64,000 nucleotides of DNA, taken from assembly GCF_017488845.2 (NCBI RefSeq), contig NZ_CP083373.1:124001-188000 (forward strand), read 5' to 3'. Positions within the stretch are counted from its first letter, which is position 1. The number at the start of each line of letters is the position of its first letter. Made by a program: the position numbers and the translations under genes. Source of the DNA: Ensifer canadensis (lineage in GTDB: Bacteria; Pseudomonadota; Alphaproteobacteria; Rhizobiales; Rhizobiaceae). Positions 36,300 to 43,967 of the stretch are shown piece after piece. The notes beneath the pieces were generated by a model. It saw nothing but the letters and a program-made list of their open reading frames with translations, had not been told where the DNA came from and did not search any database.

Positions 36300-36346
36300 G
36301 TTCCCCGAACCTTGATTAGGCCCCTCTTCCCCGGGGCCTATTTTTT
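36300..36346 (+). ncRNA. Candidate stress-induced short RNA
   Basis: Starting about seven bases after the promoter at 36269-36293, the transcript would be about 45 nt and end in the hairpin plus six T's at 36318-36346. There is no start codon with a ribosome binding site inside. The same arrangement, with a near-identical hairpin, occurs at 60260-60346. It could also just be a promoter facing a terminator left by the neighbouring decayed ligase gene. Confidence 0.4.
36318..36346 (+). terminator. Rho-independent terminator
   Basis: The stem AGGCCCC (36318-36324) pairs with GGGGCCT (36333-36339), followed by TTTTTT (36341-36346). It would end the rightward transcripts from the XRE gene and the short RNA. 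The opposite strand contains the stop codon of the ligase remnant. Confidence 0.8.
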
Positions 36347-36630
36347 GCGCTCAAACACGTCGACATTGTCGGCCAGCTCGCGCAGCCCTTTGAACGATGG
36401 ATGCCGTAGCTTCCTGTCGCTGGTGATCTCGGTATAGGTGACCTCGGCGACGAATACCGGCTCGCAGAACACGGCGTTCTTCCGCTTCAGCGCGACCGGC
36501 GGCACCTTCGCCGGCAAGGCTGCCAGCTGCTTGCGAAGGTCGCGGGCCATCTTGTCAGTAAAGCCGGTCCCAACGCCGCCGACATAAACCAGCTCGTCGC
36601 CTTCGCCAGCAGCAACCGCGAAATCGCGCT
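36338..36630 (-). pseudogene. 3' fragment of a LigD-type DNA ligase gene
   Basis: Leftward reading gives 'GDELVYVGGVGTGFTDKMARDLRKQL' and then 'AEVTYTEITSDRKLRHPSFKGLRELADN', ending KK-stop at 36338. This is the OB-fold end of the ligase domain. The upstream part of the gene is missing; a stop interrupts the frame near 36630, so only about 95 codons remain. Confidence 0.75.
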
Positions 36631-36673
36631 AGGCATCTCCTCTCGTATTCAAACCTTCGCGCTCCGATAATTG

Positions 36674-37951
36674 CTAGCGCCTTTCAGGTCCGGCCAATTC
36701 GAACGTTTGTCGTTCGGGTCGCACCATCGCCTCCGCCACCAGGTTCCGCGTTGCGAATTTGATCCGCCCAGCATAGATGTCGACCATCCGTTGGCGCCAT
36801 TCATCTATTGAAGGCGCGACCCTCTTGCCGTAGGCAATTGCGCCCTCGCTCAAATGCCGAACGAGTTCGTCGTTTTCCATCAATGCCATTTTCTCGGCGA
36901 GTGAGTCGACGTTGCCACTCCGAAACATCAACCCTGCCTGGTTTTTCTCTATTTCTCTGGAGATCAACGCATTGCTGCTGGCAAGCACCGGAATGCCCGA
37001 CATCATCGCCTCAGCGGCAACGAGGCCATAAGGCTCAGGCATTCGCGACGGCATAAGAAGATAGCGTGCCTTGGCCGCGAATGCCTTAACCTCGCAATCA
37101 TCGAGCCATCCTGGGACATAGCAGTGGGGAAGTGCCTGCTGTATCTTTTGGAGCAGAGGCCCTTGACCTATCAAGGTTGCCGCTCTGCCCGTCAAGTTGA
37201 GCGCCTCGGCGAGCGCCCACACACCCTTTTCCACCGACATCCGGCCCAGAAACAGGGCGCGTTCATTTTTCCAGGCCGCAACCGGGAATTGGGTGAGTGG
37301 GGTCGACGGAGTGCGCAATGTCAGGAAATTTTGGAGGGGTCCGTCGGTCAGGTAGGGCTCCATGCCTTCATGTGCCAGAATGACGCCGACCCGGCCCCAG
37401 AACGCCTCTCCCGCTGCACACTGGGTCACCGATCGCGCAACTCGCCACAGTTTGTTTAGGTAATTGCGCTTGTCGCAGGAGCTGGAAAGGCAGCCGGCAG
37501 ATAGCGGTTTTTCAGGACAGATCTCGCCCCTCCCATAGTGAACATAGGCCCCGTCGGGGCAACTCAGGAAGAAATCATGTGCAGTAACGATCACCTTGGC
37601 GTCACTACGCGCCAGCGCATGAAAAATCGAGGGGGACAGGATCTGCGACCAACCGTGAACATGAACGACCATGTCGCCTCCGGACTTGAGCAATCGGCGC
37701 AAGGCGCGGTAGGCGCGGCCGTTGAAATTCCTATCGAACACGTTTGCGAAGCGGACGCCGTCGCGCAAGGGGCGCTCGCCCAGCGCCTCGACCTCGACGC
37801 TCGGAAATCGCGAGCGAATGCCTGCGCCGTCGTCGCCGACCAGAACGGAACATTCGAGCCCTGCCTTAACGCCTGCCTCTATGCACTGGAGCGCAACCTT
37901 GGTCGCACCGCCCACAGCCACTGACACGTCGTTGACAACGATAAGTCGCAT
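36674..37951 (-). CDS. Glycosyltransferase, GT4-like (GT-B fold)
   Basis: The 425-residue protein has an N-terminal donor/acceptor domain starting 'MRLIVVNDVSVAVGGATKVALQ' and a C-terminal GT4 domain (about 225-400). The latter has 'ERALFLGRMSVEKGVWALAEAL', 'ATLIGQGPL' and the E-x7-E type motif region 'PEPYGLVAAEAMMSGIPVLASSNA'. It probably adds a sugar to a cell-surface polysaccharide or lipid. A cysteine-rich insert ('CPEKPLSAGCLSSSCDKRNY') in the first domain is seen in some GT4 proteins. ATG 37951 follows GAGAGG. It has no glycan-gene neighbours. Confidence 0.9.
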   Translation of the reverse strand: MRLIVVNDVSVAVGGATKVALQCIEAGVKAGLECSVLVGDDGAGIRSRFPSVEVEALGERPLRDGVRFANVFDRNFNGRAYRALRRLLKSGGDMVVHVHGWSQILSPSIFHALARSDAKVIVTAHDFFLSCPDGAYVHYGRGEICPEKPLSAGCLSSSCDKRNYLNKLWRVARSVTQCAAGEAFWGRVGVILAHEGMEPYLTDGPLQNFLTLRTPSTPLTQFPVAAWKNERALFLGRMSVEKGVWALAEALNLTGRAATLIGQGPLLQKIQQALPHCYVPGWLDDCEVKAFAAKARYLLMPSRMPEPYGLVAAEAMMSGIPVLASSNALISREIEKNQAGLMFRSGNVDSLAEKMALMENDELVRHLSEGAIAYGKRVAPSIDEWRQRMVDIYAGRIKFATRNLVAEAMVRPERQTFELAGPERR

Positions 37952-38133
37952 GACATTGCCTCTCGGAGACTTTAACTTTGCGACCCGGATCTGCCTCCAT
38001 TTGGCCGCCTGTTGCCTCCGACCGCAAGATATCAATTCGCGGTAGATAGTTCGTCGGAGTGTATGATCTCCGCCATCGATCAGGCGCGCTGTCTACCCGC
38101 AGATCTGCGAGTTGTGAGCACGTGGGAAGTCAC

Positions 38134-38158
38134 GGAACAATGCACTGCCGCCGGCGTT
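38134..38158 (+). promoter_or_regulatory. EcfG promoter of the family C remnant, perfect GGAAC-N16-CGTT
   Basis: GGAAC at 38134-38138 and CGTT at 38155-38158 have 16-base spacing. It stands in the same place, relative to the gene, as the promoters at 41807 and 60974. Confidence 0.7.
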
Positions 38159-38312
38159 TGGGCGCATAGGTGTTGGTATATTGTGAAGGCAACCCAACGC
38201 CGACCCCGGGCGGTCTGGCTGCGACACTCACCGCCTGGGGTCCCCCGTATTTTTCACAGTTGAATTCCGCCTGAGCCGGCGCACCTTCTCCGGGGCAACT
38301 GCGACCAGGGCT

Positions 38313-38473
38313 ACGGCCAAAACGGTTGGATCTCGCTGAGAGTTAATTACGTCTGACGACTTCTCGCCTTTGACAGCGAGGAGGCCGATGAGCTTGCGGC
38401 GCACCTGATCAGCCTGTTTCAACGCGGAATCCACGACCACGACGCGCTGAAGCAAATGGCTGGTTATTCGTGA
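38313..38473 (+). pseudogene. Family C gene with lost start codon and internal deletion
   Basis: Compared with 42037 and 61189, the ATG is changed to ACG (38313-38315) and an early TGA arises after 'VGSR'. About 40 bases between 'SDDF' and 'AFDSEEA' are missing. After the gap the frame reads 'LAFDSEEADELAAHLISLFQRGIHDHDALKQMAGYS' to a stop at 38471-38473. Upstream leader and promoter and a downstream hairpin are preserved. Confidence 0.8.
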
Positions 38474-38509
38474 GGGTAGCAGCCTGACCGGCGGGACTAC
38501 TGAAAAAGA

Positions 38510-38546
38510 GCGGCCTTCTTTTCGTGGCTCTGGGGGAGAAGGCCGC
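38510..38546 (+). terminator. Conserved hairpin downstream of the family C remnant
   Basis: The arms 38510-38519 and 38537-38546 (GCGGCCTTCT / AGAAGGCCGC) form a 10-bp perfect stem. The same stem with a different loop sits behind the intact copy at 61432-61470. Confidence 0.6.
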
Positions 38547-38668
38547 CGTCAATATCAGCAATGGCTAAATATACGACTGGATGCGACGATTGGCGAGATG
38601 AATCCGCGTCACAGAGTAAGTTGTCGTCTCGTGAGCGTATTTTAAGCCGCGTTGTTCCGCGAAAAATT

Positions 38669-38693
38669 GGAACAATTTTCCGGCGGGCGCGTT
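38669..38693 (+). promoter_or_regulatory. EcfG promoter of a small RNA gene, perfect GGAAC-N16-CGTT
   Basis: GGAAC at 38669-38673 and CGTT at 38690-38693 have 16-base spacing. A strong terminator lies 57 bases downstream. Confidence 0.75.
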
Positions 38694-38699
38694 TTATGC

Positions 38700-38776
38700 G
38701 CACCCCATGGATAATGGCAGTCCCCCCGCAGCCATTGTCCCATACTCCCGGCCCCCTCAACAGGGGGCCATTCTTT
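38700..38776 (+). ncRNA. Candidate EcfG-dependent small RNA (about 75 nt)
   Basis: Between a perfect EcfG promoter and a Rho-independent terminator lies a 75-base transcript. It has two hairpins. The first has arms AATGGC (38713-38718) and GCCATT (38731-38736) and a loop carrying a run of six C's. The second is the terminator, GGCCCCCT (38750-38757) with AGGGGGCC (38762-38769), followed by a T-rich tail. A C-rich loop is the typical way such sRNAs bind ribosome binding sites, as in the stress sRNA GsrN of Caulobacter. No convincing protein is encoded, though ATG triplets occur. Confidence 0.6.
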
Positions 38777-38923
38777 TATCCACGACCAGCCTGCGCGACG
38801 GGCTCGGCTAGTCTATTGGACGGCTAGACCCGATAGGTGCGTTAGTCGACAGTTGTTCGTTAAATTAGCGAAGCCTTGTAGAACGCAAAGTGCGCCCTAT
38901 CCTCTTCGGCAGGAGGATACGCC

Positions 38924-39166
38924 ATGTCGAAAATTCCCGCGCCGACGCTTCCGGAAGGCCACCCAGATCGCGTCCTCCTTTGCCAGGACTCGTTGGAGGC
39001 AGAGTTCCTGTGGCTCTCCGATCGAGCGCAACGGGCCGGTTGGTCACGCGAGGAAGTCGCGATGGCGTTGATGGAGCTTGCAGACTGCTATTTCCTCGTG
39101 AGTGCCGATTTCGAAACATTGGAGCTTGGTGGCGGCCTTGTCCGTCTCGCGAGAAAGCTGCACTAG
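38924..39166 (+). CDS. Small hypothetical protein (80 aa)
   Basis: AGGAGG lies at an ideal distance before ATG 38924. The protein is helical with 'LSDRAQRAGWSREEVAMALMELADCYFLVSADFETLELG' and one cysteine. It is a compact, probably cytoplasmic protein of the type found in many rhizobia, but I cannot name the family. Confidence 0.7.
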   Translation: MSKIPAPTLPEGHPDRVLLCQDSLEAEFLWLSDRAQRAGWSREEVAMALMELADCYFLVSADFETLELGGGLVRLARKLH

Positions 39167-39182
39167 GATTAACGGCGCACAG

Positions 39183-39563
39183 TCACGGCCGCTGCATTGT
39201 CCCCTGATGGAAGAGTATTTGCCATTTCTTCCCGTCATGCTTCCAGATTGAACTTCGCAAGGCGGATCGTTCGGACCCGTCGCGATACGTGAGATGGCTC
39301 TGGTACGTCAAAAGCACCGCATTTTGCGAAATAGGCGCTAGAGCATAGTTGGACGTTCGGAGAATGCTGTCGGATTCGTCCTCCCCCTGACTCAAAAGAT
39401 TGATGACCTCTGCTCGACGATATACGCGTCCCGACGCACCGAACTCGACAAAATCTTCTGCAAGCAAGGCTTCGATTGCTATCCTCGAATGCCTAACCGA
39501 TGGTCGGTGCAGTGCTTCTTCGAGAAACTGGATTTCGGCGAAGTTGGGATCGGCGCTCGACAA
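39183..39563 (-). CDS. DUF4440 / SnoaL-like (NTF2 fold) protein
   Basis: The 126-residue protein shows the NTF2-like pattern: 'LEEALHRPSVRHSRIAIEALLAEDFVEFGASGRVYRRAEVINLL' then strands 'YALAPISQNAVLLTYQSHL' and 'ALRSSIWKHDGKKWQILFHQGT'. DUF4440 proteins are small pocket-containing proteins, some with enzymatic roles. No ATG is available at the N-terminus; TTG 39563 with GGAG about nine bases upstream is the likely start. Confidence 0.8.
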   Translation of the reverse strand: MSSADPNFAEIQFLEEALHRPSVRHSRIAIEALLAEDFVEFGASGRVYRRAEVINLLSQGEDESDSILRTSNYALAPISQNAVLLTYQSHLTYRDGSERSALRSSIWKHDGKKWQILFHQGTMQRP

Positions 39564-39910
39564 GGGTGGTCACTCCATTGGGCAAGCTATCGTTGGACTG
39601 GTCAGCCCGCGTTGTCCGACGCCAGCGATCGACGCGGATGTCGTGCCGGTGCCTGGGCGATGCGACCGCGAGGATACCGAACCAGCCACAAAGTGAGAAG
39701 TTCCGCCATGGGACTTCAGTCTGACTCACCGTCGGCAAAGGTCTGAAGTCGATTGTTGCGAAGTCGCGTCGCGCTAAATTTATCAATTAGCCCATGTCGC
39801 TGAAGACCCTCAGAGAAAAAGCCATGGGTGGTATGGGCCCAGAGCCGTTCGAACGTCCCTGCGAGCGGCTCTGGTGCTACCGGTTAGAAGAGACCATGGG
39901 AGATATCAGG

Positions 39911-40087
39911 ATGTACGAAAGGCACAGATATGGGCAGCCCGAAAAGACCGCAGCAACCGGGCTGCCGATCGGTGTGATGCTTCTCTCGGTAGCAGCGATA
40001 GCCGTTTACCTGATTGTTGGAGGCGAAATTCTCAACGACAATAGTGGGGACGTCGCCGTGTACCTTCCCCAGGTAGAGGCGAAATAG
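39911..40087 (+). CDS. Small single-span membrane protein (58 aa)
   Basis: The protein has a short polar N-terminus and one membrane helix ('GVMLLSVAAIAVYLIVGGEIL', about 22-42), then a 16-residue tail. Three possible ATGs exist (39794, 39896, 39911); 39911 has GGGAG eight bases upstream. It is followed after 27 bases by a family D gene, so they may form one operon. Confidence 0.5.
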   Translation: MYERHRYGQPEKTAATGLPIGVMLLSVAAIAVYLIVGGEILNDNSGDVAVYLPQVEAK

Positions 40088-40114
40088 CTTTACTCAGGCC
40101 AAGGGAGGCGCGGA

Positions 40115-40381
40115 ATGAGCTTATTAAAGCTAGGGCGGGCTCGCTTGGGGATGGCGCTACCGCGCCATCGTGGGTGGTTGCTCACAACCAAGGACCCGCG
40201 GTTGGACGACCTGTTTGAGTGCTACGCTCTGGCATCAACGGCACTGGATAATCTTCAACGCGAACTTCCCCGCCGGAAGGCGCTGATCGAGGAATACGAG
40301 GAAATCTGCCGCAACCTTCAGGCGGATGTAGTCGAACTGCTTCCCCTGCTAGAGGCGCGATGGCTTCAGCGAAACCAGTAG
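40115..40381 (+). CDS. Family D small protein, copy 1 (88 aa)
   Basis: The sequence 'LGRARLGMALP' (about 5-15), 'DDLFECYALASTALDNL' and 'IEEYEEICRNLQADVVELL' defines a family seen five times here (also 45987, 46257, 46673, 54956). The central helix and the 'EYE..C..L..D' motif are conserved. The protein is all-helical, soluble and of unknown function. GGGAGG precedes ATG 40115. Downstream is a bidirectional terminator. Confidence 0.7.
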   Translation: MSLLKLGRARLGMALPRHRGWLLTTKDPRLDDLFECYALASTALDNLQRELPRRKALIEEYEEICRNLQADVVELLPLLEARWLQRNQ

Positions 40382-40384
40382 CCC

Positions 40385-40428
40385 GGCGTCCGGTTTGGCT
40401 GCCCCTTCCCCGAAGGGGAAGGGACGCC
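40385..40428. terminator. Bidirectional hairpin between convergent genes
   Basis: An inner 9-bp stem (40403-40411 with 40415-40423, loop GAA) is flanked by an outer pairing GGCGTCC (40385-40391) with GGACGCC (40422-40428). It lies between the ends of the genes at 40381 and 40440. Confidence 0.65.
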
Positions 40429-40439
40429 GTCTATCAGAG

Positions 40440-40745
40440 CTAGTCGATAACCCGAACGATCTTGCGGGTGCCCGGGTCCACCAGCACCGTGCGGTTGTCA
40501 ACGACCACATATCGGTAGGTGATGTCCGGTGCATCAATGGTCTGCAGTTCCACCGTTTCGGGGACCGTCGAACCGACATTGAGCTCCACTCCGGGAAGTT
40601 TGATGGAAGCGAGGGGCTTCTTCTTCACGTATTCGCGGACGACCGTTTCCTGCTCTGGGGTGACAATGACTGTCTGAGCCAGGGCGATGCTCGAAGCGCC
40701 GAGCAGAAGCAGTGCTGTGACGGCTGAGCTGACAATTTTCTTCAT
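40440..40745 (-). CDS. DUF1236 family exported protein (101 aa)
   Basis: The protein has a signal peptide (1-23, ending ALA-Q) and the DUF1236 module 'PGVELNVGSTVPETVELQTIDAPDITYRYVVVDNRTVLVDPGTRKIVRVID'. DUF1236 proteins are small periplasmic proteins of alphaproteobacteria, unknown in role. ATG 40745 follows GGAGAAG. It has a perfect EcfG promoter 55 bases upstream (40800-40824, minus strand). A related, apparently truncated gene is at 34734. Confidence 0.88.
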   Translation of the reverse strand: MKKIVSSAVTALLLLGASSIALAQTVIVTPEQETVVREYVKKKPLASIKLPGVELNVGSTVPETVELQTIDAPDITYRYVVVDNRTVLVDPGTRKIVRVID

Positions 40746-40799
40746 TTTCTTCTCCAGGCTGGTGTTGTATTCCCACACTCGATGCGGGAACTTCTTACC

Positions 40800-40824
40800 A
40801 ACGCCGCTGGGCTATTGCCGTTCC
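40800..40824 (-). promoter_or_regulatory. EcfG promoter (minus strand), perfect GGAAC-N16-CGTT
   Basis: Read leftward, GGAAC is at 40824-40820 and CGTT at 40803-40800, 16 bases apart; the DUF1236 gene starts 55 bases on. Confidence 0.78.
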
Positions 40825-41208
40825 GATGGCCAGACTTCAGTCGCATGGGGTTTCGACCTTAGTCTGGCGGGCCTTTAGGACAATAGTCCGGGAAGTGCGT
40901 TTATCGAACCTGCGACTTCGACACATTTTAAAGTGGGCACCGCATTGGAAAGCGAGAGGCTGAAGCGCTTGCCGCCTGTCTGATCGGCCACGACCAAAGC
41001 GGCTAGCCCGTCATTTAGCCACTAGAGCTCGTCGGGACAGCTTCCCACAGAGAAGCGGTCCCCCCGCTGTGGAGGCAGAGCGGCCCTCGTCAATCGCATC
41101 TTCGAGCATCGTCCGGCGCTCCCGCTATTCCATGGCCGCGCAGGTCGTGACCGCCAAAGCTGATTGCAGTCGCTTTGGCGAACAAATTGGCGCGTATCCC
41201 CTGGGCTC
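40825..41208. other. Degenerate intergenic DNA
   Basis: About 380 bases with no intact gene. It contains a CCCGCTGTGGAGGC motif (about 41063) that recurs at about 43997, suggesting another shared repeat, and it leads into the ligase fragment. Confidence 0.35.
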
Positions 41209-41472
41209 TTATGGGCCCCGGCGGCGTCTACCGAGCTCCGACCCTTGGTCCTGCCCAACGCAGCGGCCAGAAGCGGTGATTTCAAACGCCCAGTCGCCAG
41301 CGGCTGGCACCCTCTTGGCTAGCAGCGCAAGGCAGGGCTTGACGCGGTCCGGGGTGGGATCGAAAGACAGGCACGGAGGGTCGCGCGGCCTCTTCGGCCG
41401 CCCGCGAAGCACCGCGTCATCATCGAGGAGCAATTGCTTCGGGCGCTTGGCTTTCGCAGGCACTTTAGGCAT
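41209..41472 (-). pseudogene. Fragment of a LigD-type DNA ligase gene (linker and start of ligase domain)
   Basis: Leftward translation begins 'MPKVPAKAKRPKQLLLDDDAVLRG' and continues to 'RVKPCLALLAKRVPAAGDWAFEI', then leaves the ligase pattern exactly at the catalytic lysine position (ITASG where IKWDG is expected). The rest of the gene is absent. It shares this piece with 35183-35300 and 60720-60830. Confidence 0.7.
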
Positions 41473-41590
41473 GGCTTATTAAACGCACATTGCGCAATGA
41501 TTCACGGGAACCTTTTTTACAAAACGCGATTTTTGCTGATCAAGCAGTCCGGTTACGTGCTGCGAAACCCCAAATGTCGAGACTACAGCC

Positions 41591-41797
41591 ATGCAACATG
41601 AAGACACCAGACAACAGTATAGCAAGGTGGTTCGCGGCTGGAACACGCGGTATGACCTGGAAGAATTCATTAGCGCGCACCGGCTCACCCCCCTTGTCGC
41701 ACGCGAACTGTTCGAGAAATTCGGACCGTACAAAATCGACCTCGATCGCAAGGTCGCCGAGCTAAGAGCAGCAGGAAAATCTAATCTTGGGCATTAA
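41591..41797 (+). CDS. Family B small protein, intact copy (68 aa)
   Basis: The protein 'MQHEDTRQQYSKVVRGWNTRYDLEEFISAHRLTPLVARELFEKFGPYKIDLDRKVAELR' is the reference member of family B. Two helices flank a conserved 'ARELFEKFGP' segment. Related genes lie at 23189, 48865 and, more distantly, 52616, and its leader is duplicated at 35345-35455. No clear Shine-Dalgarno sequence or EcfG consensus precedes it. It is unknown in function, soluble and probably helical. Confidence 0.7.
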   Translation: MQHEDTRQQYSKVVRGWNTRYDLEEFISAHRLTPLVARELFEKFGPYKIDLDRKVAELRAAGKSNLGH

Positions 41798-41806
41798 GAC
41801 TAATTG

Positions 41807-41831
41807 GGAACAAACCGACCTCTCGGCAGTT
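41807..41831 (+). promoter_or_regulatory. EcfG-like promoter of the family C gene, GGAAC-N16-AGTT
   Basis: GGAAC at 41807-41811 and AGTT at 41828-41831 have 16-base spacing, about 205 bases before the start codon, as in the other two family C loci. Confidence 0.6.
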
Positions 41832-42036
41832 CCTCTCCGCCCCTCTAGACAGCCAGGCGGTCGCTACCTTCCTCTCCGGCGGCCGCCTGGAACAAACTAC
41901 GGCTTACAGACAACGGCCGCCCGCGGCGTGCGGATCTCCCCCGAAATTCCAGAGTTGAAATCCCCCGGCGACGGCGCATACTCAACGCGGGGCTAACGTC
42001 GGCCTGTTCCGCCCCGGGCCGGCTGGGATTAGGGCG

Positions 42037-42237
42037 ATGAGCAAAGTGGTTGGATCTCGCATCGAGATAATTACGCCTCACGACTTCAAACAGATAGAAT
42101 GTGTTTTCCGGGAAATCGTCCAGGAAAGGCACCTCGCCGTTGATAGCGAGGAAGCTGTTGAGCTCGCGGCGCGTCTGATCGGTCTTTTTCAAAGCGGCAT
42201 CCACGATCATGATGCGCTGAAGTTGATGGCTAGTTGA
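42037..42237 (+). CDS. Family C small protein (66 aa), copy 2
   Basis: The protein 'MSKVVGSRIEIITPHDFKQIECVFREIVQERHLAVDSEEAVELAARLIGLFQSGIHDHDALKLMAS' is about 80 percent identical to the one at 61189. It looks like a compact all-alpha domain. Upstream lie about 150 bases of conserved leader with CCGGCTGGGATTAGGGC ending just before ATG, and an EcfG-like promoter. A short hairpin follows. Function unknown. Confidence 0.75.
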   Translation: MSKVVGSRIEIITPHDFKQIECVFREIVQERHLAVDSEEAVELAARLIGLFQSGIHDHDALKLMAS

Positions 42238-42487
42238 CTGTGGCTACCGGACCATTTGACAAAAAAAGCGGGTTTCACCCGTGTCCGAGTAGTTGGTTGA
42301 GGCTGTGTGCAAACACCCGCCCGTCGGCAAGCTTATCCACCCGAAGCCGTCCTTCCAGCACCTGCATCGCATCTAGTTCCGAATTCCTCAATCCGCTGGA
42401 ATCAACGCAAGGACGAAAGACTGAAACTGCACGATTCCTCGGTTCGAACAAAGATAACCGGCGATCAGGATGCTCTTCACCAGGTTC

Positions 42488-43641
42488 GCTAGTGGTTTGA
42501 TCGAGACAAAAGAGTCCGATTTAGGATTCCAATTTTTGCGCGCATATGCGACGATCTGGCATGCGCACGGGTATCACATTTGAGGTTTCCGCTGACGACC
42601 GGGTTCGTCTCAACGCAATCGTTTCGGCGGGCAGTTCGCCGCAAAAGCATGTGTGGCGGGCGAAGATCATCTTGATGAGCGACGCGGGTCTCGGAACCGT
42701 CGCGATCATGGAGGCCACGGGCAAGTCGAAGACCTGCGTCTGGCGTTGGCAGGAACGCTTCATGACCGAAGGCGTGGATGGCCTTTTGCGCGACAAGAGC
42801 CGCCCGCCCGGCACTGCGCCGCTTGAGCTTGATCTTGTCGACCGGGTTGTGGCCCTGACGCAGGAGCCGCCCACGCAGGAAGCCACACATTGGACTGTTC
42901 GTGCGATGGCAAAGGCTGTGGGGATTGCGGCATCCTCAGTCGTCAAGATTTGGCATGAGCATGGTCTCGCACCCCATCGGTGGCGCTGCTTCAAACTATC
43001 GAACGACAAGGCTTTCGCCGAGAAGCTTCATGATGTGGTCGGTCTCTACGTCTCGCCGCCGGCCCATGCGATTGTCCTTTCCGTCGATGAGAAAAGTCAG
43101 ATCCAGGCGCTGGATAGGACGCAGCCGGGTCTTCCCATGAAGAAGGGTCGTGCCGGCACGATGACCCATGATTACAAGCGCCACGGCACCACGACACTTT
43201 TCGCTGCCCTGAATGTTCTCGACGGCTCTGTCATCGGCCGCAACATGCAGCGCCACCGGCATCAGGAGTTCATCCGCTTCCTCAACACGATTGAGGCTCA
43301 GTTGCCGAAGGACAAGGCGGTTCACGTCATCCTGGACAACTACGCCACACACAAACAGCCCAAAGTCCGGGCCTGGTTGGCGCGGCACCCACGCTGGACC
43401 TTCCACTTCGTTCCGACATCCTGTTCCTGGCTGAACGCCGTCGAGGGGTTCTTCGCTAAGCTCACCCGGCGACGACTGAAAAATGGCGTCTTCCATTCCG
43501 TTGTTGATCTTCAGGCAGCCATCAACCGCTTTATCAAAGAGCACAACGAACAGCCCAAGCCATTCATCTGGAAAGCAGACCCTGACGACATCATCGCAGC
43601 CGTCAGACGAGGGCACCAAGTGTTGGAATCAATCGACTAGC
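42488..43641 (+). mobile_element. IS630-family insertion sequence
   Basis: The element contains one transposase gene. Imperfect inverted ends can be seen: GCTAGTGGTTTGAT (42488-42501) and, reading inward from the right end, GCTAGTCGATTGAT (43641-43628), 12 of 14 matching. TA dinucleotides lie at or near both ends, as expected for IS630 target duplication. Boundaries are approximate. Confidence 0.6.
42546..43640 (+). CDS. IS630-family transposase
   Basis: The 364-residue protein has an N-terminal helix-turn-helix (about 10-120; 'GKSKTCVWRWQERFMTEGVDGLLRD') and a DDE catalytic domain. The acidic residues lie in 'VLSVDEKSQIQALDR' (about 180), 'VHVILDNYATHK' (about 262) and 'WLNAVEGFFAKLTRRR' (about 300). 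Length is full for the family and no frameshift is seen, so it may be active. The stop codon lies inside the right inverted repeat. Confidence 0.95.
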   Translation: MRRSGMRTGITFEVSADDRVRLNAIVSAGSSPQKHVWRAKIILMSDAGLGTVAIMEATGKSKTCVWRWQERFMTEGVDGLLRDKSRPPGTAPLELDLVDRVVALTQEPPTQEATHWTVRAMAKAVGIAASSVVKIWHEHGLAPHRWRCFKLSNDKAFAEKLHDVVGLYVSPPAHAIVLSVDEKSQIQALDRTQPGLPMKKGRAGTMTHDYKRHGTTTLFAALNVLDGSVIGRNMQRHRHQEFIRFLNTIEAQLPKDKAVHVILDNYATHKQPKVRAWLARHPRWTFHFVPTSCSWLNAVEGFFAKLTRRRLKNGVFHSVVDLQAAINRFIKEHNEQPKPFIWKADPDDIIAAVRRGHQVLESID

Positions 43642-43658
43642 TACTTGTAGCTATATTC

Positions 43659-43683
43659 GGAACATCCCGCTGGTGTGACCGTT
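43659..43683 (+). promoter_or_regulatory. EcfG promoter, perfect GGAAC-N16-CGTT
   Basis: GGAAC at 43659-43663 and CGTT at 43680-43683 have 16-base spacing. The sigma-region-2-like gene starts 30 bases downstream. The IS630 right end is only 18 bases away. Confidence 0.75.
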
Positions 43684-43712
43684 GCCCGTACAATTCTACG
43701 GAGTGACAAGCC

Positions 43713-43967
43713 ATGAAAATCGAAACACGCGCGACCACTGTGGCCGAAATGGTGCCGGAGCTTCGAGCATGGGCTCATTCGTTGCGTTCGTCGCAAAAAC
43801 TAGCCGATGAGCTCGTCGAGGACACGCTCGAACTCGCGATTAACGACCTCGACCAGATCGCACCAAAAGCCGATACGCGCCGATGGCTCTATAGCTTGAT
43901 GGTGGACATCCATAGCGGCCGCCGCAAAAGCAGAGCTGCCGCCGCCCGAAAGCTCATGCGCGGATAG
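43713..43967 (+). CDS. Sigma-70 region 2-like minimal protein (84 aa)
   Basis: The sequence 'MVPELRAWAHSLRSSQKLADELVEDTLELAINDL' followed by 'KADTRRWLYSLMVDIHSGRRKSRAAA' matches region 2 of ECF sigma factors (compare 'ipaLRafArsL..d...ADDLVQeTll.A' and 'lraWLftI..N'). There is no region 4. Several core residues expected in helices binding the -10 and RNA polymerase are changed (VEDT for VQDT). It may be a decayed or regulatory sigma fragment that still binds polymerase. GGAG lies nine bases before the start. It has a perfect EcfG promoter. Confidence 0.65.
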   Translation: MKIETRATTVAEMVPELRAWAHSLRSSQKLADELVEDTLELAINDLDQIAPKADTRRWLYSLMVDIHSGRRKSRAAAARKLMRG

